A stretch of DNA of 64,000 nt from Methanoculleus marisnigri JR1 (GCF_000015825.1 NC_009051.1:1668695-1732694); one strand, 5' to 3'. Counted from the first letter of the stretch, positions 15,368 to 24,039 are shown. Program-made: numbers and translations. The notes: generated by a model from the sequence alone, not told the origin.

Positions 15368-16771
15368 ATGGAGATGAGCCTCGAGAACGATGTGCGGAGA
15401 GCGGCGGATCTAATCTGCGATGCGGACTCGGTGACGATCGTCTCCCACATCGACGCCGACGGCATCAGCACGGAGGCGATCCTCGCGCAGGCGCTCACCC
15501 GCGAGAGCATGCCGGTCGAATCCGTCTTCGTCCGCCAGCTCGAGCCGATGGCGATGCGCCATGTCCCAAAGGACGGGTCCCTGAAACTCTTCGCCGACCT
15601 CGGCGCCGGGCAGCAGAACCTTCTCGAGGAACACGGCCTTTCCGCGGACGAAGTCCTGATCCTGGATCACCACGTCGGCCAGCCCTGCGGCACGGCCTAC
15701 CCCCAGGTGAACAGCCTCGATCACGGCATCACCCGGATGAGCGCCGCCGGGATCGCGTACCTGGTCGCGAAGGCAATCGACCCGACAGGCATCGACCTCG
15801 CCAAACTCGCCGTCGTCGGGAACGTCGGGGACATGATGGCCCGCGAGAACTGCGGGCTGGTCGGCCCGGCACGCGAGATCGTCCAGGACGGCGTGGAGTA
15901 CGGCAACATCGTCGTGCAGGACCATGACCTGAACTGCTACGGGACGTCCACCCGCCCGGTCCACGTCTGCCTCGGCTACTGCGACGACCCCTACATCGAC
16001 GGGATCTCGAACAACGCGAACGCAGCACTCCGGTTCCTCGAGAGGCTCGGTGTCGAACTGAAGAACCCGCGGGGCGGGTGGCTCGTCTGGGAAGAACTCC
16101 CGTTCGATGACCGGCGCACGATCATCAGCGCCCTCGCCCAGCAGCTCATCGCCCACGGGAGGGATACCGACCGCCTGCTCGCCGAGACCTACATCTTCCC
16201 CGACGAGTCGGAACGGACGCCGCTCCGGAACGCCTCCGAGTATGCCACCCTCTTGAACGCCTGCGGCCGGTGGGCGAAACCGAAGGTTGGGAGCAGCATC
16301 TGCCGCGGGGAGCGCGGGGAGGCCTACCGCGACGCCGAGCACATGCTCGCCCACCACCGGACGGTCATCCGCGACCTGCTCCAGTACATCCTCGATGCCG
16401 GGGTGACCGAGCGGTCCCACCTCCAGTACATCCACACCGGCGACCGGTTCCCCGACACCATCGTCGGGATCGGGGCGGGGATGGCGCTCTCCAAACTGAA
16501 CTGGAAGAAGCCCATGATGGTGCTCGCCGCGATGGTGGACGAGCCGGAGGTGATGAAAGTCTCGATGCGGACGAACGAGTGGGCGCTCGGCCATGGGGTC
16601 GATCTCTGCGAGGCGCTCGTCGAGGCGTCGGCGGCGGTGGGCGGCGCAGGAGGCGGGCACCGGATCGCCGCCGGGGCATTCATCCCCCACGATACAGAAG
16701 AGGAGTTTGTTGATGGTGTCAACCGAATACTCAAACGACAGTTCGCTTCGGCGGATCCGAACGATAGCTGA
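15368..16771 (+). CDS. RecJ-like single-stranded-DNA exonuclease (DHH/DHHA1 phosphoesterase)
   Basis: The product from ATG 15368 has about 467 residues; the frame extends upstream only through repeat DNA. The DHH domain has SHIDADGISTEAI (metal-binding DxD), LFADLGAGQ and LDHHVGQP (DHH motif), and a later Asp in VVGNVGDMM. The C-terminal DHHA1 domain has GGGHRIAAGAFIP. Archaeal relatives include GINS-associated nuclease and RecJ-type 5' exonucleases; which one this is cannot be told from sequence alone. The last 59 bases overlap the PUA-domain gene, so the two are co-transcribed. Confidence 0.88.
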   Translation: MEMSLENDVRRAADLICDADSVTIVSHIDADGISTEAILAQALTRESMPVESVFVRQLEPMAMRHVPKDGSLKLFADLGAGQQNLLEEHGLSADEVLILDHHVGQPCGTAYPQVNSLDHGITRMSAAGIAYLVAKAIDPTGIDLAKLAVVGNVGDMMARENCGLVGPAREIVQDGVEYGNIVVQDHDLNCYGTSTRPVHVCLGYCDDPYIDGISNNANAALRFLERLGVELKNPRGGWLVWEELPFDDRRTIISALAQQLIAHGRDTDRLLAETYIFPDESERTPLRNASEYATLLNACGRWAKPKVGSSICRGERGEAYRDAEHMLAHHRTVIRDLLQYILDAGVTERSHLQYIHTGDRFPDTIVGIGAGMALSKLNWKKPMMVLAAMVDEPEVMKVSMRTNEWALGHGVDLCEALVEASAAVGGAGGGHRIAAGAFIPHDTEEEFVDGVNRILKRQFASADPNDS

Positions 16772-17213
16772 CTTCCAGTTCGGTGCCGGGGCCGGGGTTG
16801 CGATCTTCCCCGACGAATGTACCTTCCAGTTCTCCACGACCGGGCGCATCCGCCAGGTGCGCCTCGGGAAGGAGAGACTTGCGACCGTTCGCGCACAGGA
16901 CGGCCGCCTGACCCTCGGGATAACCGCAGCGGCGCTACTTTGCGCCCATCTCGCCCCCCCGGCCTACCGGGTGGCGGTGCAGGAGGACGTGGCGCCGTTC
17001 GTCGCAGACGGGAAGAACGCGATGGCAAAACACGTCGTCGCTGCCGACGAGGGCATCCGCGCAGGAGACGAGGTGCTGGTGGTGACCGGCGACGACGTGC
17101 TCCTCGCCACCGGGGCGGCCCTGCTCTCCGGGCGGGAGATGCTGGCATTTAATTACGGTGTAGCGGTAAAAGTACGGCAGGGGAGAGGATCCGAATGTTT
17201 CCAGGAAAAATAA
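16713..17213 (+). CDS. PUA-domain RNA-binding protein
   Basis: The 166-residue product starts at ATG 16713 inside the 3' end of the DHH gene, preceded by GAGGAG. The C-terminal half is a PUA domain (VAPFVADGKNAMAKHVVAADEGIRAGDEVLVVTGDDVLLATGAALLSGREMLAF), the module that binds structured tRNA or rRNA in archaeosine, pseudouridine and methyltransferase enzymes. No catalytic domain is attached. The next gene (NAC) begins 19 bases before its stop. The context with NAC and TrmI suggests a translation or tRNA role (inference). Confidence 0.8.
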   Translation: MVSTEYSNDSSLRRIRTIADFQFGAGAGVAIFPDECTFQFSTTGRIRQVRLGKERLATVRAQDGRLTLGITAAALLCAHLAPPAYRVAVQEDVAPFVADGKNAMAKHVVAADEGIRAGDEVLVVTGDDVLLATGAALLSGREMLAFNYGVAVKVRQGRGSECFQEK

Positions 17214-17536
17214 ACCCGAAAAAGATGAAGCAGATGATGAAGCAGATGGGCATGGAGATGGAGGAGCTCGAGGGCGTCGAGAAGGTCGTCATCTACACGC
17301 CCGCGGGAAACTACGTCTTTGACGAGGCTCAGGTCGTCGCGACCACCATGCAGGGGGCCACCACCTACCAGCTCACGGGGGAGGCCCGGTTCGAGGAGGC
17401 CGTCCCGGAGATCCCCGACGACGACGTCGTTCTCGTCGCATCCCAGACCGGGGCAACCGAGGAGGCCGCGAGGGCGGCGCTCGTCGAGACCCGCGGCGAC
17501 ATCGCCGAAGCGATCCTGAAACTCGCGCAGCAATGA
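17195..17536 (+). CDS. nac: Nascent polypeptide-associated complex protein (aNAC)
   Basis: The 113-residue product has the two expected parts. A NAC barrel (MFPGKINPKKMKQMMKQMGM..., EGVEKVVIYTPAGNYVFDEAQV) is followed by a C-terminal UBA domain (DDVVLVASQTGATEEAARAAL...GDIAEAILKL). Archaeal NAC is a homodimer that binds emerging chains at the ribosome. The start overlaps the PUA gene; the stop overlaps the TrmI start by four bases (ATGA). Confidence 0.96.
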   Translation: MFPGKINPKKMKQMMKQMGMEMEELEGVEKVVIYTPAGNYVFDEAQVVATTMQGATTYQLTGEARFEEAVPEIPDDDVVLVASQTGATEEAARAALVETRGDIAEAILKLAQQ

Positions 17537-18258
17537 TCGAGACAGGCGAACGTCTTCTCCTCGTCGGCGAAGACCGCGAGTACTTCGTGACGGCGGGCGA
17601 GGGGCAGTTCTCCACCGACCGGGGGATGATCGATCTCGGGGCCCTCGCGGGCATGAACCCGGGAGACGAGGTCCGGACCCACCTCAACGTCCCGTTCACC
17701 GTGCTGCGCCCCCGGCCGACCGACTTCTTCGTCCACGCAAAACGGAGCGGAGCGCCCATGCTCCCCAAGGACATCGGAACGGTGATCGCCTACACGGGGA
17801 TGAACCGCGAGGACCGCGTCCTCGACGCCGGAACCGGGAGCGGGGTCGCCGCGATCTACTTCGGGAATATTGCCCGCGAGGTGAAGACCTATGAGGTGCG
17901 CCCGGAGTTCGCCCGGATTGCCGAGAAGAACATCAGGAACGCCCGCCTCGAGAACGTCGAGGTGGTCGCGGCCGATATGCTCGAGGCGACCGGCGAGTTC
18001 GACGTCGTTCACCTCGACCTCACGATAACGCCCGCGCACGTGGAGCACGCCTTCTCGCTCCTCTCGCCCGGCGGCTATCTCTCCTGCTACACGCCGTTCC
18101 TCGAGCACACGTTCGTCGCGCTCGATGCCGCAACGCCGCTCTTCCGGGACGTCCACTGCTACGAGTGCATGGAACGGGAACTGACGCGCTCCGCCCGGGG
18201 GACCCGTCCGTCGACCAGGGTCGCGCACAGCGGCTACATCACGGTCGCGCGAAAATAG
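17533..18258 (+). CDS. trmI: tRNA (adenine-N1)-methyltransferase (TrmI family)
   Basis: The 241-residue product has a small N-terminal barrel (ETGERLLLVGEDREYFVTAGEGQFSTDRG), then a Rossmann methyltransferase domain with VLDAGTGSGVAAIYFG as SAM motif I and DVVHLDLTITPAHVEHAF around the catalytic Asp. Archaeal TrmI makes m1A at positions 57/58 of the tRNA T loop. It ends the DHH-PUA-NAC-TrmI operon. Confidence 0.93.
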   Translation: MIETGERLLLVGEDREYFVTAGEGQFSTDRGMIDLGALAGMNPGDEVRTHLNVPFTVLRPRPTDFFVHAKRSGAPMLPKDIGTVIAYTGMNREDRVLDAGTGSGVAAIYFGNIAREVKTYEVRPEFARIAEKNIRNARLENVEVVAADMLEATGEFDVVHLDLTITPAHVEHAFSLLSPGGYLSCYTPFLEHTFVALDAATPLFRDVHCYECMERELTRSARGTRPSTRVAHSGYITVARK

Positions 18259-18260
18259 AG

Positions 18261-18449
18261 TTAGTATTCCTTCAGCGGGCGTTCCCACCCGGTGTAGCCG
18301 CAATAGATACAGCAGTCCCCGTCGCAGTGCCTGCACTTCTGCGCAGGCTGCGGCACCATCACGGTGCCTTGTTTGTTACAATACATGCACCCGATCCCCT
18401 CGCAGTGGCAGCAGACTTCAGGTGCGTACTCTACATTCTCTTCGGACAT
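18261..18449 (-). CDS. Small cysteine-rich zinc-binding protein (62 aa)
   Basis: From ATG 18449, with AGGAGA upstream, the frame encodes 62 residues holding four CxxC-type pairs: CCHCEGIGCMYC, then KCRHCDGDCCIYC. The spacing (CxxCxGxGCxxC) recalls the DnaJ zinc-finger repeat and should bind two zinc ions. It ends with an aromatic tail (GYTGWERPLKEY). It converges on trmI. No named family is recognised; a partner-binding or RNA-related role would be a guess. Confidence 0.75.
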   Translation of the reverse strand: MSEENVEYAPEVCCHCEGIGCMYCNKQGTVMVPQPAQKCRHCDGDCCIYCGYTGWERPLKEY

Positions 18450-18517
18450 GCGTCTCTTCTCCTGAAAATAGTATGAAGCGGGCGAAGGTGACAAAGGTTG
18501 TCATGGAAGGTAGGGCA

Positions 18518-18609
18518 CGCACCCGAAAAAAAGGTATTTAGTGGGTGCGCGGCGAACCACTATTCAGGAGAGAAGAGGGGCGGAACAATCCGGACGCCAG
18601 CGCCGGATG
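18518..18609 (+). promoter_or_regulatory. pyrB promoter and leader region with two inverted repeats
   Basis: CGCACCC (18518-18524) and GGGTGCG (18543-18549) are perfect inverted arms separated by 18 bases that contain the TATA-like GGTATTTA. Downstream in the presumed leader, ATCCGG and CCGGAT (18589-18609) enclose inner CGC/GCG arms, forming a strong hairpin about 25 bases before the pyrB start. The first could be an operator over the TATA box, the second an RNA structure. Regulation of pyrBI by either is inference. Confidence 0.4.
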
Positions 18610-18634
18610 AAAAGCCCCGGAAGGTAGCCGCACG

Positions 18635-19531
18635 ATGTACCACATTATCTCGATCCGCGATTTTGAAAGGAGCGATCTCGATTACCTGCTTGACCGGGCG
18701 CAGGAGTTCGATACCGGCAAGTACCGGCCCGGAATGCTTGACGACAAACTCGTGGCGCTTCTCTTCTTCGAGCCCAGCACCAGGACAAGGATGTCGTTTG
18801 CGACGGCCATGGCCCGGCTCGGCGGACGGTCGATCAGCGTCGATTCCGTGGAGGCGAGTTCCATCGTCAAGGGAGAGACGCTCGCGGACACCATCCGGGT
18901 GGTGAGCGGCTACGCGGACGCCATCGTGCTCCGCCACCCGAAGGAGGGGGCGGCACGGCTCGCAAGCGAGTTCGCCACGGTGCCGGTCATCAACGCCGGC
19001 GACGGCGCGGGGCAGCACCCGAGCCAGACGCTGCTCGACCTCTACACCATCAGGCAGTCGATGCCGGTCGATGGGATCGACGTCGGACTTTTGGGGGATC
19101 TCCGCTACGGCAGGACTGCGCACTCGCTGGCGCTCGCCCTCTCCCTCTACGGCGTCACGCTGCATACCATCGCGCCCGTGGGGCTCGAGATGCCGGCAAA
19201 CATCGCCCTCGAACTCAGGGAGCGCGGCATGGAGGTCGTCGAGCACCCGAACGTCGAGGAGGCGATCCGGGAACTCGACGTCCTCTACGTGACGAGAATC
19301 CAGCGCGAACGGTTCCCGGACTCGGCATCCTACTACAACGTCGCGTCCAGTTACCGGATCACGACCGACCTTCTCGACGGCGTGAAGGAGCGGCTGATGA
19401 TCCTCCACCCGCTCCCGCGCGCAGGTGAGATCGACCCCGCGGTGGACCGCACGCCGTACGCGCGCTACTTCGAGCAGGCGAGGAACGGCGTGCCCATCAG
19501 GATGGCGCTCCTCCACGAGGTGATGAAATGA
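18635..19531 (+). CDS. pyrB: Aspartate carbamoyltransferase catalytic subunit
   Basis: The 298-residue product catalyses carbamoyl phosphate + aspartate to N-carbamoyl-aspartate, the committed step of pyrimidine synthesis. The carbamoyl-phosphate loop FEPSTRTRMSF is at residues 45-55. VLRHPKEGAARL, NAGDGAGQHPSQTLLDLYT and the aspartate-binding HPLPRAGEIDPAVD follow. The overlap with pyrI (ATGA) gives the catalytic-regulatory pair in the usual order. Confidence 0.98.
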   Translation: MYHIISIRDFERSDLDYLLDRAQEFDTGKYRPGMLDDKLVALLFFEPSTRTRMSFATAMARLGGRSISVDSVEASSIVKGETLADTIRVVSGYADAIVLRHPKEGAARLASEFATVPVINAGDGAGQHPSQTLLDLYTIRQSMPVDGIDVGLLGDLRYGRTAHSLALALSLYGVTLHTIAPVGLEMPANIALELRERGMEVVEHPNVEEAIRELDVLYVTRIQRERFPDSASYYNVASSYRITTDLLDGVKERLMILHPLPRAGEIDPAVDRTPYARYFEQARNGVPIRMALLHEVMK

Positions 19532-19995
19532 GCGCGAAAGACCCGTCACGGGGGCTGCTCGTCAGCCCCATCAAGAACGGAACCGTCATCGACCATATCA
19601 CGGCCGGCGAGGCGCTGAACGTCCTGCGGATCCTCGGTATCACCGGGTCGACCCGGGAATGCCTGAGCATCGCGACGAACGTCGAGAGCAAACGGATGGG
19701 GAAGAAGGATATCGTCAAGATAGAGAACCGCGAGCTCCGCACGGAGGAGGTCGACCGGATCGCCCTGCTTGCGCCGCAGGCGAAGATCAACATCATCAGG
19801 AACTACAAGGTCGTGGAGAAGAAGGGCGTGGAGATCCCGGAGGTCATCAGGGGCGTGGTCCGGTGCCCGAACCCCGGCTGCATCACGAACACGGACGAGC
19901 CTGTCGCGAGCACGTTCGAAGTGCTCGATAAAGGGCTGCATTGCCTCTATTGCGACTGGCTGATCAAGGACGATATCGCGAACCACATCATCTGA
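19528..19995 (+). CDS. pyrI: Aspartate carbamoyltransferase regulatory subunit
   Basis: The 155-residue product has the N-terminal allosteric nucleotide-binding domain (GLLVSPIKNGTVIDHITAGEALNVLRIL) and the C-terminal zinc domain with CPNPGC (Cx4C) and CLYC (Cx2C). It binds CTP/ATP and holds catalytic trimers together. It is translationally coupled to pyrB. Its last eight bases overlap coaD on the opposite strand. Confidence 0.98.
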   Translation: MSAKDPSRGLLVSPIKNGTVIDHITAGEALNVLRILGITGSTRECLSIATNVESKRMGKKDIVKIENRELRTEEVDRIALLAPQAKINIIRNYKVVEKKGVEIPEVIRGVVRCPNPGCITNTDEPVASTFEVLDKGLHCLYCDWLIKDDIANHII

Positions 19996-20446
19996 TCAGG
20001 CGGCCGTGCCGGTCGATCTCCCCCCGGCAGATCCGGGTGCTCGAGATCCGCCGGCCGTCCTCGGCGAGGACGCACGAGATCTCGTGAAGATCCACTTTTC
20101 TTTTCCCGCGCTCGCGCCGGCGTTCGTTAATCTCCACGGCGACCGGGAAGGTCTCCTCGGAGACGACGAGGATATCGAAGTCGGCGTCGAGGGCGCTGCC
20201 GTAGCGGTCGACGAGCGGTTCGACCTTCCACGCTGCGGTGTAGCCGTGTTCGCGGATGAACGACGTGATGTTCTCAAGCCGTTTCTCAAAGTTGTGGACG
20301 GGATGCACCTTTGCACCGGCAAACTCGTCGGTCGTCAACCCGATGGTCACCTCTCCGTCGGGCCCGGCGAGTTCGAAGGAACGGGCGAGGAGTTTCCGGT
20401 GCCCGGCATGCAGGGGATCGAACGTCCCCCCGACCATCACTTTCAT
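19988..20446 (-). CDS. coaD: Phosphopantetheine adenylyltransferase, archaeal type
   Basis: The 152-residue product is a nucleotidyltransferase with GGTFDPLHAGHRKLL (the HxGH active site) and RRISSTRI near the C terminus (the ISSTxx motif). It makes dephospho-CoA from 4'-phosphopantetheine and ATP. It is convergent with pyrI, and its upstream region runs into a large repeat element. Confidence 0.93.
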   Translation of the reverse strand: MKVMVGGTFDPLHAGHRKLLARSFELAGPDGEVTIGLTTDEFAGAKVHPVHNFEKRLENITSFIREHGYTAAWKVEPLVDRYGSALDADFDILVVSEETFPVAVEINERRRERGKRKVDLHEISCVLAEDGRRISSTRICRGEIDRHGRLIR

Positions 20447-20610
20447 CCAGAGGCGTTTGCCGCGAGGGGTTTTATGGGTAGTGATCGGGTGGTGGAGGAG
20501 GGTGAGGGGTTTCAGGTAGGCGGACGAGGAACCGCAGGACTAGGCACCTGGCATCTCCGGTGCTCGTGTTCCTGCCCTTCAAATCTGCTAATTCCTTGTG
20601 GTTACACATA
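20447..20610. other. Upstream region of coaD, no gene seen
   Basis: About 160 bases between the coaD start and the first terminal repeat of the following element. A short GGCACCTGGCATCTCCGGTGCTC segment resembles a degraded hairpin unit. Nothing else is recognisable. Confidence 0.4.
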
Positions 20611-21050
20611 GCACGGTTTCCGTGGGAGTATCACCATAGGGGGGAGGGGACAAAGGGGAGTGCGAGCGCAGCGAGCATGAGAAACTCGAAGAGTTTCGAG
20701 GGGGGGATGCTCCCCCCTCCCCACCTGACGGTGGTCGAGCTCCGTTCCTTCGCACCTTACGGTGCTCACGCTCCGGTTCTAACGAACCGTCGCGTATCGG
20801 AACATCGCACTCCCCGTCAGCCCCACCTCGCACCTTCGGTGCTCGAACTCCGCTCCTCAAAGACCTTCGGTCTTCTCGAACTCCTGTCCGAAACCCTTCG
20901 GGTTTCTCAAGCTCCGGCCCTGCACCTTCGGTGCTCCTGCTCCGTTCCGTCGGAACGTCGCACCCTGCGGGCCCTCGCATCCTGCGGACAGTCGTTCTCC
21001 GGAGCGTCGTTCCCCCAGTCGCGATATCCCCTCGAAATCCGTGGATGGTT
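20611..21050. mobile_element. Composite foldback (MITE-like) element, copy C, symmetrical
   Basis: The left end (20611-20645) reads GCACGGTTTCCGTGGG then AGTATCACCATAGGGGGG. The right end (21011-21050) reads CCCCCAGTCGCGATATCCCC then TCGAAATCCGTGG, the inverted counterpart. The left interior holds plus-orientation units (AAACTC-GAA-GAGTTT with GAG/CGAG flanks). From 20720 onward the units run on the minus strand: CACC-GTAA-GGTG, GGTTC-GTTA-GAACC, GCACC-GAA-GGTGC, AAGACC-GAA-GGTCTT, AAACCC-GAA-GGGTTT and GTTCC-GAC-GGAAC. The element is thus an overall inverted repeat. It lies between the divergent coaD and carbonic anhydrase genes and has no coding capacity. Confidence 0.75.
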
Positions 21051-21216
21051 GTGAGCGACTGTCCAAAATACAGGAACGTGAGCACCCCCATGCCGGGTCC
21101 CGACAATCAATCTCCCGGTCTGCCTCCTCGCCTCCCGTCCCTCACCAAACCCACCCGCCCCTCCCCCACATCGATGGAGAACATTTTGTATCGCCGCAAC
21201 CAATAGTAGACTCACT

Positions 21217-21708
21217 ATGGAGAGCGGAACGGTTGTGGGGAACCGCGTCTTTATCGCAGAGAACGCAACAGTCATCGGAGACGTGAGCCTCGGCGACGAC
21301 GTGAGCGTCTGGTTCGGCGCCGTGGTCCGGGGGGATCGGGATACGATCACGGTCGGAGCGGGCTCGAATATTCAGGACAACGCCGTCGTCCACACCACGC
21401 CCGGGTTTCCGGTCACCATCGGTGCGGAGGTCTCGGTCGGCCACGGCGCCATCCTGCACGGCTGCACCATTCGCGACCGGGTGCTCGTCGGGATGGGCGC
21501 CGTCGTCCTGAACTGCGCGGTGGTGGGCGAGGGTTCCATCATCGGCGCCGGCGCGGTGGTGACGGAGGGAAAGGAGATCCCGCAAAACTCGCTCGTCCTC
21601 GGCGTGCCCGGCAAAGTGGTCAGGGAGACGACGCCCGAGCAGCAGGAGAGCATCCTCCACAACGCGCGTGAATACGTCAAACTCGCAGGGAGGTACCGCC
21701 ATGACTGA
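21217..21708 (+). CDS. Gamma-class carbonic anhydrase-like left-handed beta-helix protein
   Basis: The 163-residue product consists of hexapeptide turns (VFIAENATVIGDVSLGDDVSVWFGAVVRGD...) forming a left-handed beta helix. Zinc-ligand histidines are present in AVVHTTPG and VGHGAILHG, as in gamma-carbonic anhydrases (Cam/CamH type); the acidic-loop proton shuttle of Cam is absent, so it belongs to the shorter CamH-like group. CO2/bicarbonate interconversion would suit a CO2-reducing methanogen. It opens a four-gene operon with overlapping starts. Confidence 0.87.
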   Translation: MESGTVVGNRVFIAENATVIGDVSLGDDVSVWFGAVVRGDRDTITVGAGSNIQDNAVVHTTPGFPVTIGAEVSVGHGAILHGCTIRDRVLVGMGAVVLNCAVVGEGSIIGAGAVVTEGKEIPQNSLVLGVPGKVVRETTPEQQESILHNAREYVKLAGRYRHD

Positions 21709-22975
21709 GGTCGCCGTCATCGGCGCCGGGGTCGCGGGCATCCAGGCGGCGCTCGACCTCGCCGACCACGACATCCACGTCCACCTCATCGAGCGCGAAC
21801 CGACCATCGGGGGGCATATGGCCCAGCTCGACAAGACGTTCCCCACCAACGACTGCTCGATGTGCATCCTCTCCCCGAAGATGGTCGAGGTGGCCCGGCA
21901 CCCGAATGTCACCATCCACACCTGCTCCGAGGTCGAGGGGATCGAGGGCGAGGTGGGGAACTTCCTCATCAGGGTCAGAAAGCATCCGCGCTACATCCTC
22001 GAGGACGAATGCAACGGCTGCGGGGACTGCATCGCGATCTGTCCGGTGGAAGTCTACAACCGGTTCGACGCCGGCATCGGGGTCCGGAAAGCAATCTACA
22101 AGCCCCATGCACAGGCGGTGCCCGACATCGTCGTCAAGGATAATGAGCACTGCATCGAGTGCGGACTCTGCTACGACGTCTGCGGAAAAGAGGCAATCCT
22201 CCGCGAGGACGAAGAGCGTCTGCTTGAGATAGAGGCGGCAAGCATCGTCGTCGCGACCGGTTATGCGACGTTCGATGCCAGAAACAAGACGCAATTCCGC
22301 TACCTCATTATCCCCGACGTCATCACGAGCCTGGAGTTCGAGCGGATGATCAACGCAAGCGGCCCGACGGGGGGCAAACTCAAGAGGCTCTCAAACGGCA
22401 AGCCGCCCCGGAGCGTGGCGTTCGTCCAGTGCGTCGGCTCCCGCGACATCTCCGTCGGCCGGCCCTACTGCTCCGGGGTCTGCTGTATGTATGCGATGAA
22501 GAACGCCATGCTCATCAGGGAGAAGAACCCCGACGTCGAGGTCACCGTCTTCTACAACGATATCCGCGCATACGGCAAGGGTTACGAGGAATATTACGAG
22601 CGGGCGAGGAGCCTCGGGGTCAGATTCGTCCGCGGGTTCCCCGGCGAGGTGCTCGAGGAGAACGATCACCTGACGATGGTCGCGGAGAACACCGAGACCG
22701 GCGAGGTGGAGACGTTCCACCCGGACCTGGTCGTGCTCTCCGTCGGGCTCGAACCTGCCACAGAAGCGGATGAGGTGGCCCGGATGCTCGGCATCCCGCG
22801 GGACGAGTCCGGGTTCTTCGGGGTCGCCGACCAGAAAGTCGGCCCCGTGCTCACGGTGAAGCCCGGGATTTACGTGGCGGGAACCGCCACCGCGCCGAGG
22901 GACATCCCCGATTCGGTTGCCATGGGCGGCGCGGCGGCGATGCGGGCGTATCTTGACACGATCAGGGTGGGATGA
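21701..22975 (+). CDS. HdrA-like FAD and iron-sulfur oxidoreductase
   Basis: From ATG 21701 (overlapping the preceding stop by eight bases) the product has 424 residues. TEVAVIGAGVAGIQAALDLAD binds FAD. IGGHMAQLDKTFPTNDCSMC is the characteristic HdrA segment. Two [4Fe-4S] motifs follow: CNGCGDCIAICP and CIECGLCYDVC. It is much shorter than true HdrA (about 650 residues), lacking further ferredoxin-type domains, so it is a paralogue rather than the electron-bifurcating methanogenic subunit. Its electron donor and acceptor are unknown; its operon includes carbonic anhydrase, an MtnA-like isomerase and DUF116. Confidence 0.85.
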   Translation: MTEVAVIGAGVAGIQAALDLADHDIHVHLIEREPTIGGHMAQLDKTFPTNDCSMCILSPKMVEVARHPNVTIHTCSEVEGIEGEVGNFLIRVRKHPRYILEDECNGCGDCIAICPVEVYNRFDAGIGVRKAIYKPHAQAVPDIVVKDNEHCIECGLCYDVCGKEAILREDEERLLEIEAASIVVATGYATFDARNKTQFRYLIIPDVITSLEFERMINASGPTGGKLKRLSNGKPPRSVAFVQCVGSRDISVGRPYCSGVCCMYAMKNAMLIREKNPDVEVTVFYNDIRAYGKGYEEYYERARSLGVRFVRGFPGEVLEENDHLTMVAENTETGEVETFHPDLVVLSVGLEPATEADEVARMLGIPRDESGFFGVADQKVGPVLTVKPGIYVAGTATAPRDIPDSVAMGGAAAMRAYLDTIRVG

Positions 22976-24039
22976 GCATGCCGGAAGGGGAAGAGCCCTA
23001 CACCATCGTGTGGGATACAGAGAACGAGTGCATCCTCTACATCGACCAGACCCTGCTTCCCGGCCGGTACGAGCAGATGCGGTGTGCGACCGTCGACGAC
23101 CTCGCCCGGGCGATCCGGAGGCTCGAGATCCGGGGAGCCCCGGCGCTCGGGATTGCCGGCGCGATGGGCGTGGCGCTCGCCGCCGTCCGGAGCAGAGAGA
23201 CAGATCTCGAGCGGTTCCTCGACGAGGTCGGCCGGGCGGGGGACCTCCTCAAGGGCACCCGCCCGACCGCGGTCAACCTCGCATGGGGGATCGACCGCGT
23301 GCAGCGGAAGATGGCGCTGACCGCATCGGTCGCGGAGGCGAAGTCCATAGCGGTCGCCGAGGCGAACGCCATCGCAGAGGAGGACGAACTGACCTGCCGG
23401 AGGCTCGGCGGGTTCGGCGAAGAACTCTTCCCGGAGAAATGCACGGTGCTCACGCACTGCAACGCGGGAGCGCTCGCCTGCCGCTGCTGGGGGACGGCGC
23501 TCGGGACGATCCGGTCGGCGATTGCCGCCGGAAAAGACGTGCGGGTGATCGCCTGCGAGACCCGACCGCTCAACCAGGGCTCAAGGCTCACCTGCTGGGA
23601 ACTTGCCCGGGACGGGGTCGACGTGACCCTCATCCCCGACTCGTCGGCGGCGTACCTGATGCGAAAGGGCAAGATCGACCTCGTCGTCGTCGGCGCCGAC
23701 AGGATCACGCAGGACGCGGTCTTCAACAAGATCGGGACGTATATGCACGCCGTTACCGCTCATCACCACCGGATCCCGTTCTACGTCGCGGCGCCGGCCT
23801 CCACGTTCGACCTCTCCCGCAGGGAAGCGGATGTCACCGTTGAGGAGCGGGACCGCTCCGAGCTCGCATACTGCGGCGACGTGCAACTCGTGCCCGACGA
23901 CGTAAACGTGCTCAACTACGCCTTCGACGCCACGCCGCTCGGCCTCGTCGATGCGATCGTCACCGAGATCGGGGTGCTGCGGCCGCCGTATACGGAGTCC
24001 TTCCGGCTGCTCGGGAAAAATAGGGAGAACCGACCATGA
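22972..24039 (+). CDS. mtnA: S-methyl-5-thioribose-1-phosphate isomerase (MtnA/eIF2B-like family)
   Basis: The 355-residue product has RGAPALGIAGAMGVALAA, LTHCNAGALACRCWGTALG (catalytic Cys) and VVVGADRITQDAVFNKIGTY (catalytic Asp), the MtnA pattern. Family members isomerise methylthioribose-1-phosphate, and some archaeal relatives act on ribose-1,5-bisphosphate or 5-deoxyribose-1-phosphate. No other methionine-salvage gene is adjacent, so the substrate stays open. Four-base overlaps on both sides (ATGA) tie it to the HdrA-like and DUF116 genes. Confidence 0.88.
   Translation: MSMPEGEEPYTIVWDTENECILYIDQTLLPGRYEQMRCATVDDLARAIRRLEIRGAPALGIAGAMGVALAAVRSRETDLERFLDEVGRAGDLLKGTRPTAVNLAWGIDRVQRKMALTASVAEAKSIAVAEANAIAEEDELTCRRLGGFGEELFPEKCTVLTHCNAGALACRCWGTALGTIRSAIAAGKDVRVIACETRPLNQGSRLTCWELARDGVDVTLIPDSSAAYLMRKGKIDLVVVGADRITQDAVFNKIGTYMHAVTAHHHRIPFYVAAPASTFDLSRREADVTVEERDRSELAYCGDVQLVPDDVNVLNYAFDATPLGLVDAIVTEIGVLRPPYTESFRLLGKNRENRP

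Noticed and set aside
15410-16849. Long minus-strand open frame opposite the DHH gene
   Set aside because: Antisense shadow typical of high-GC genes; no domain motifs.
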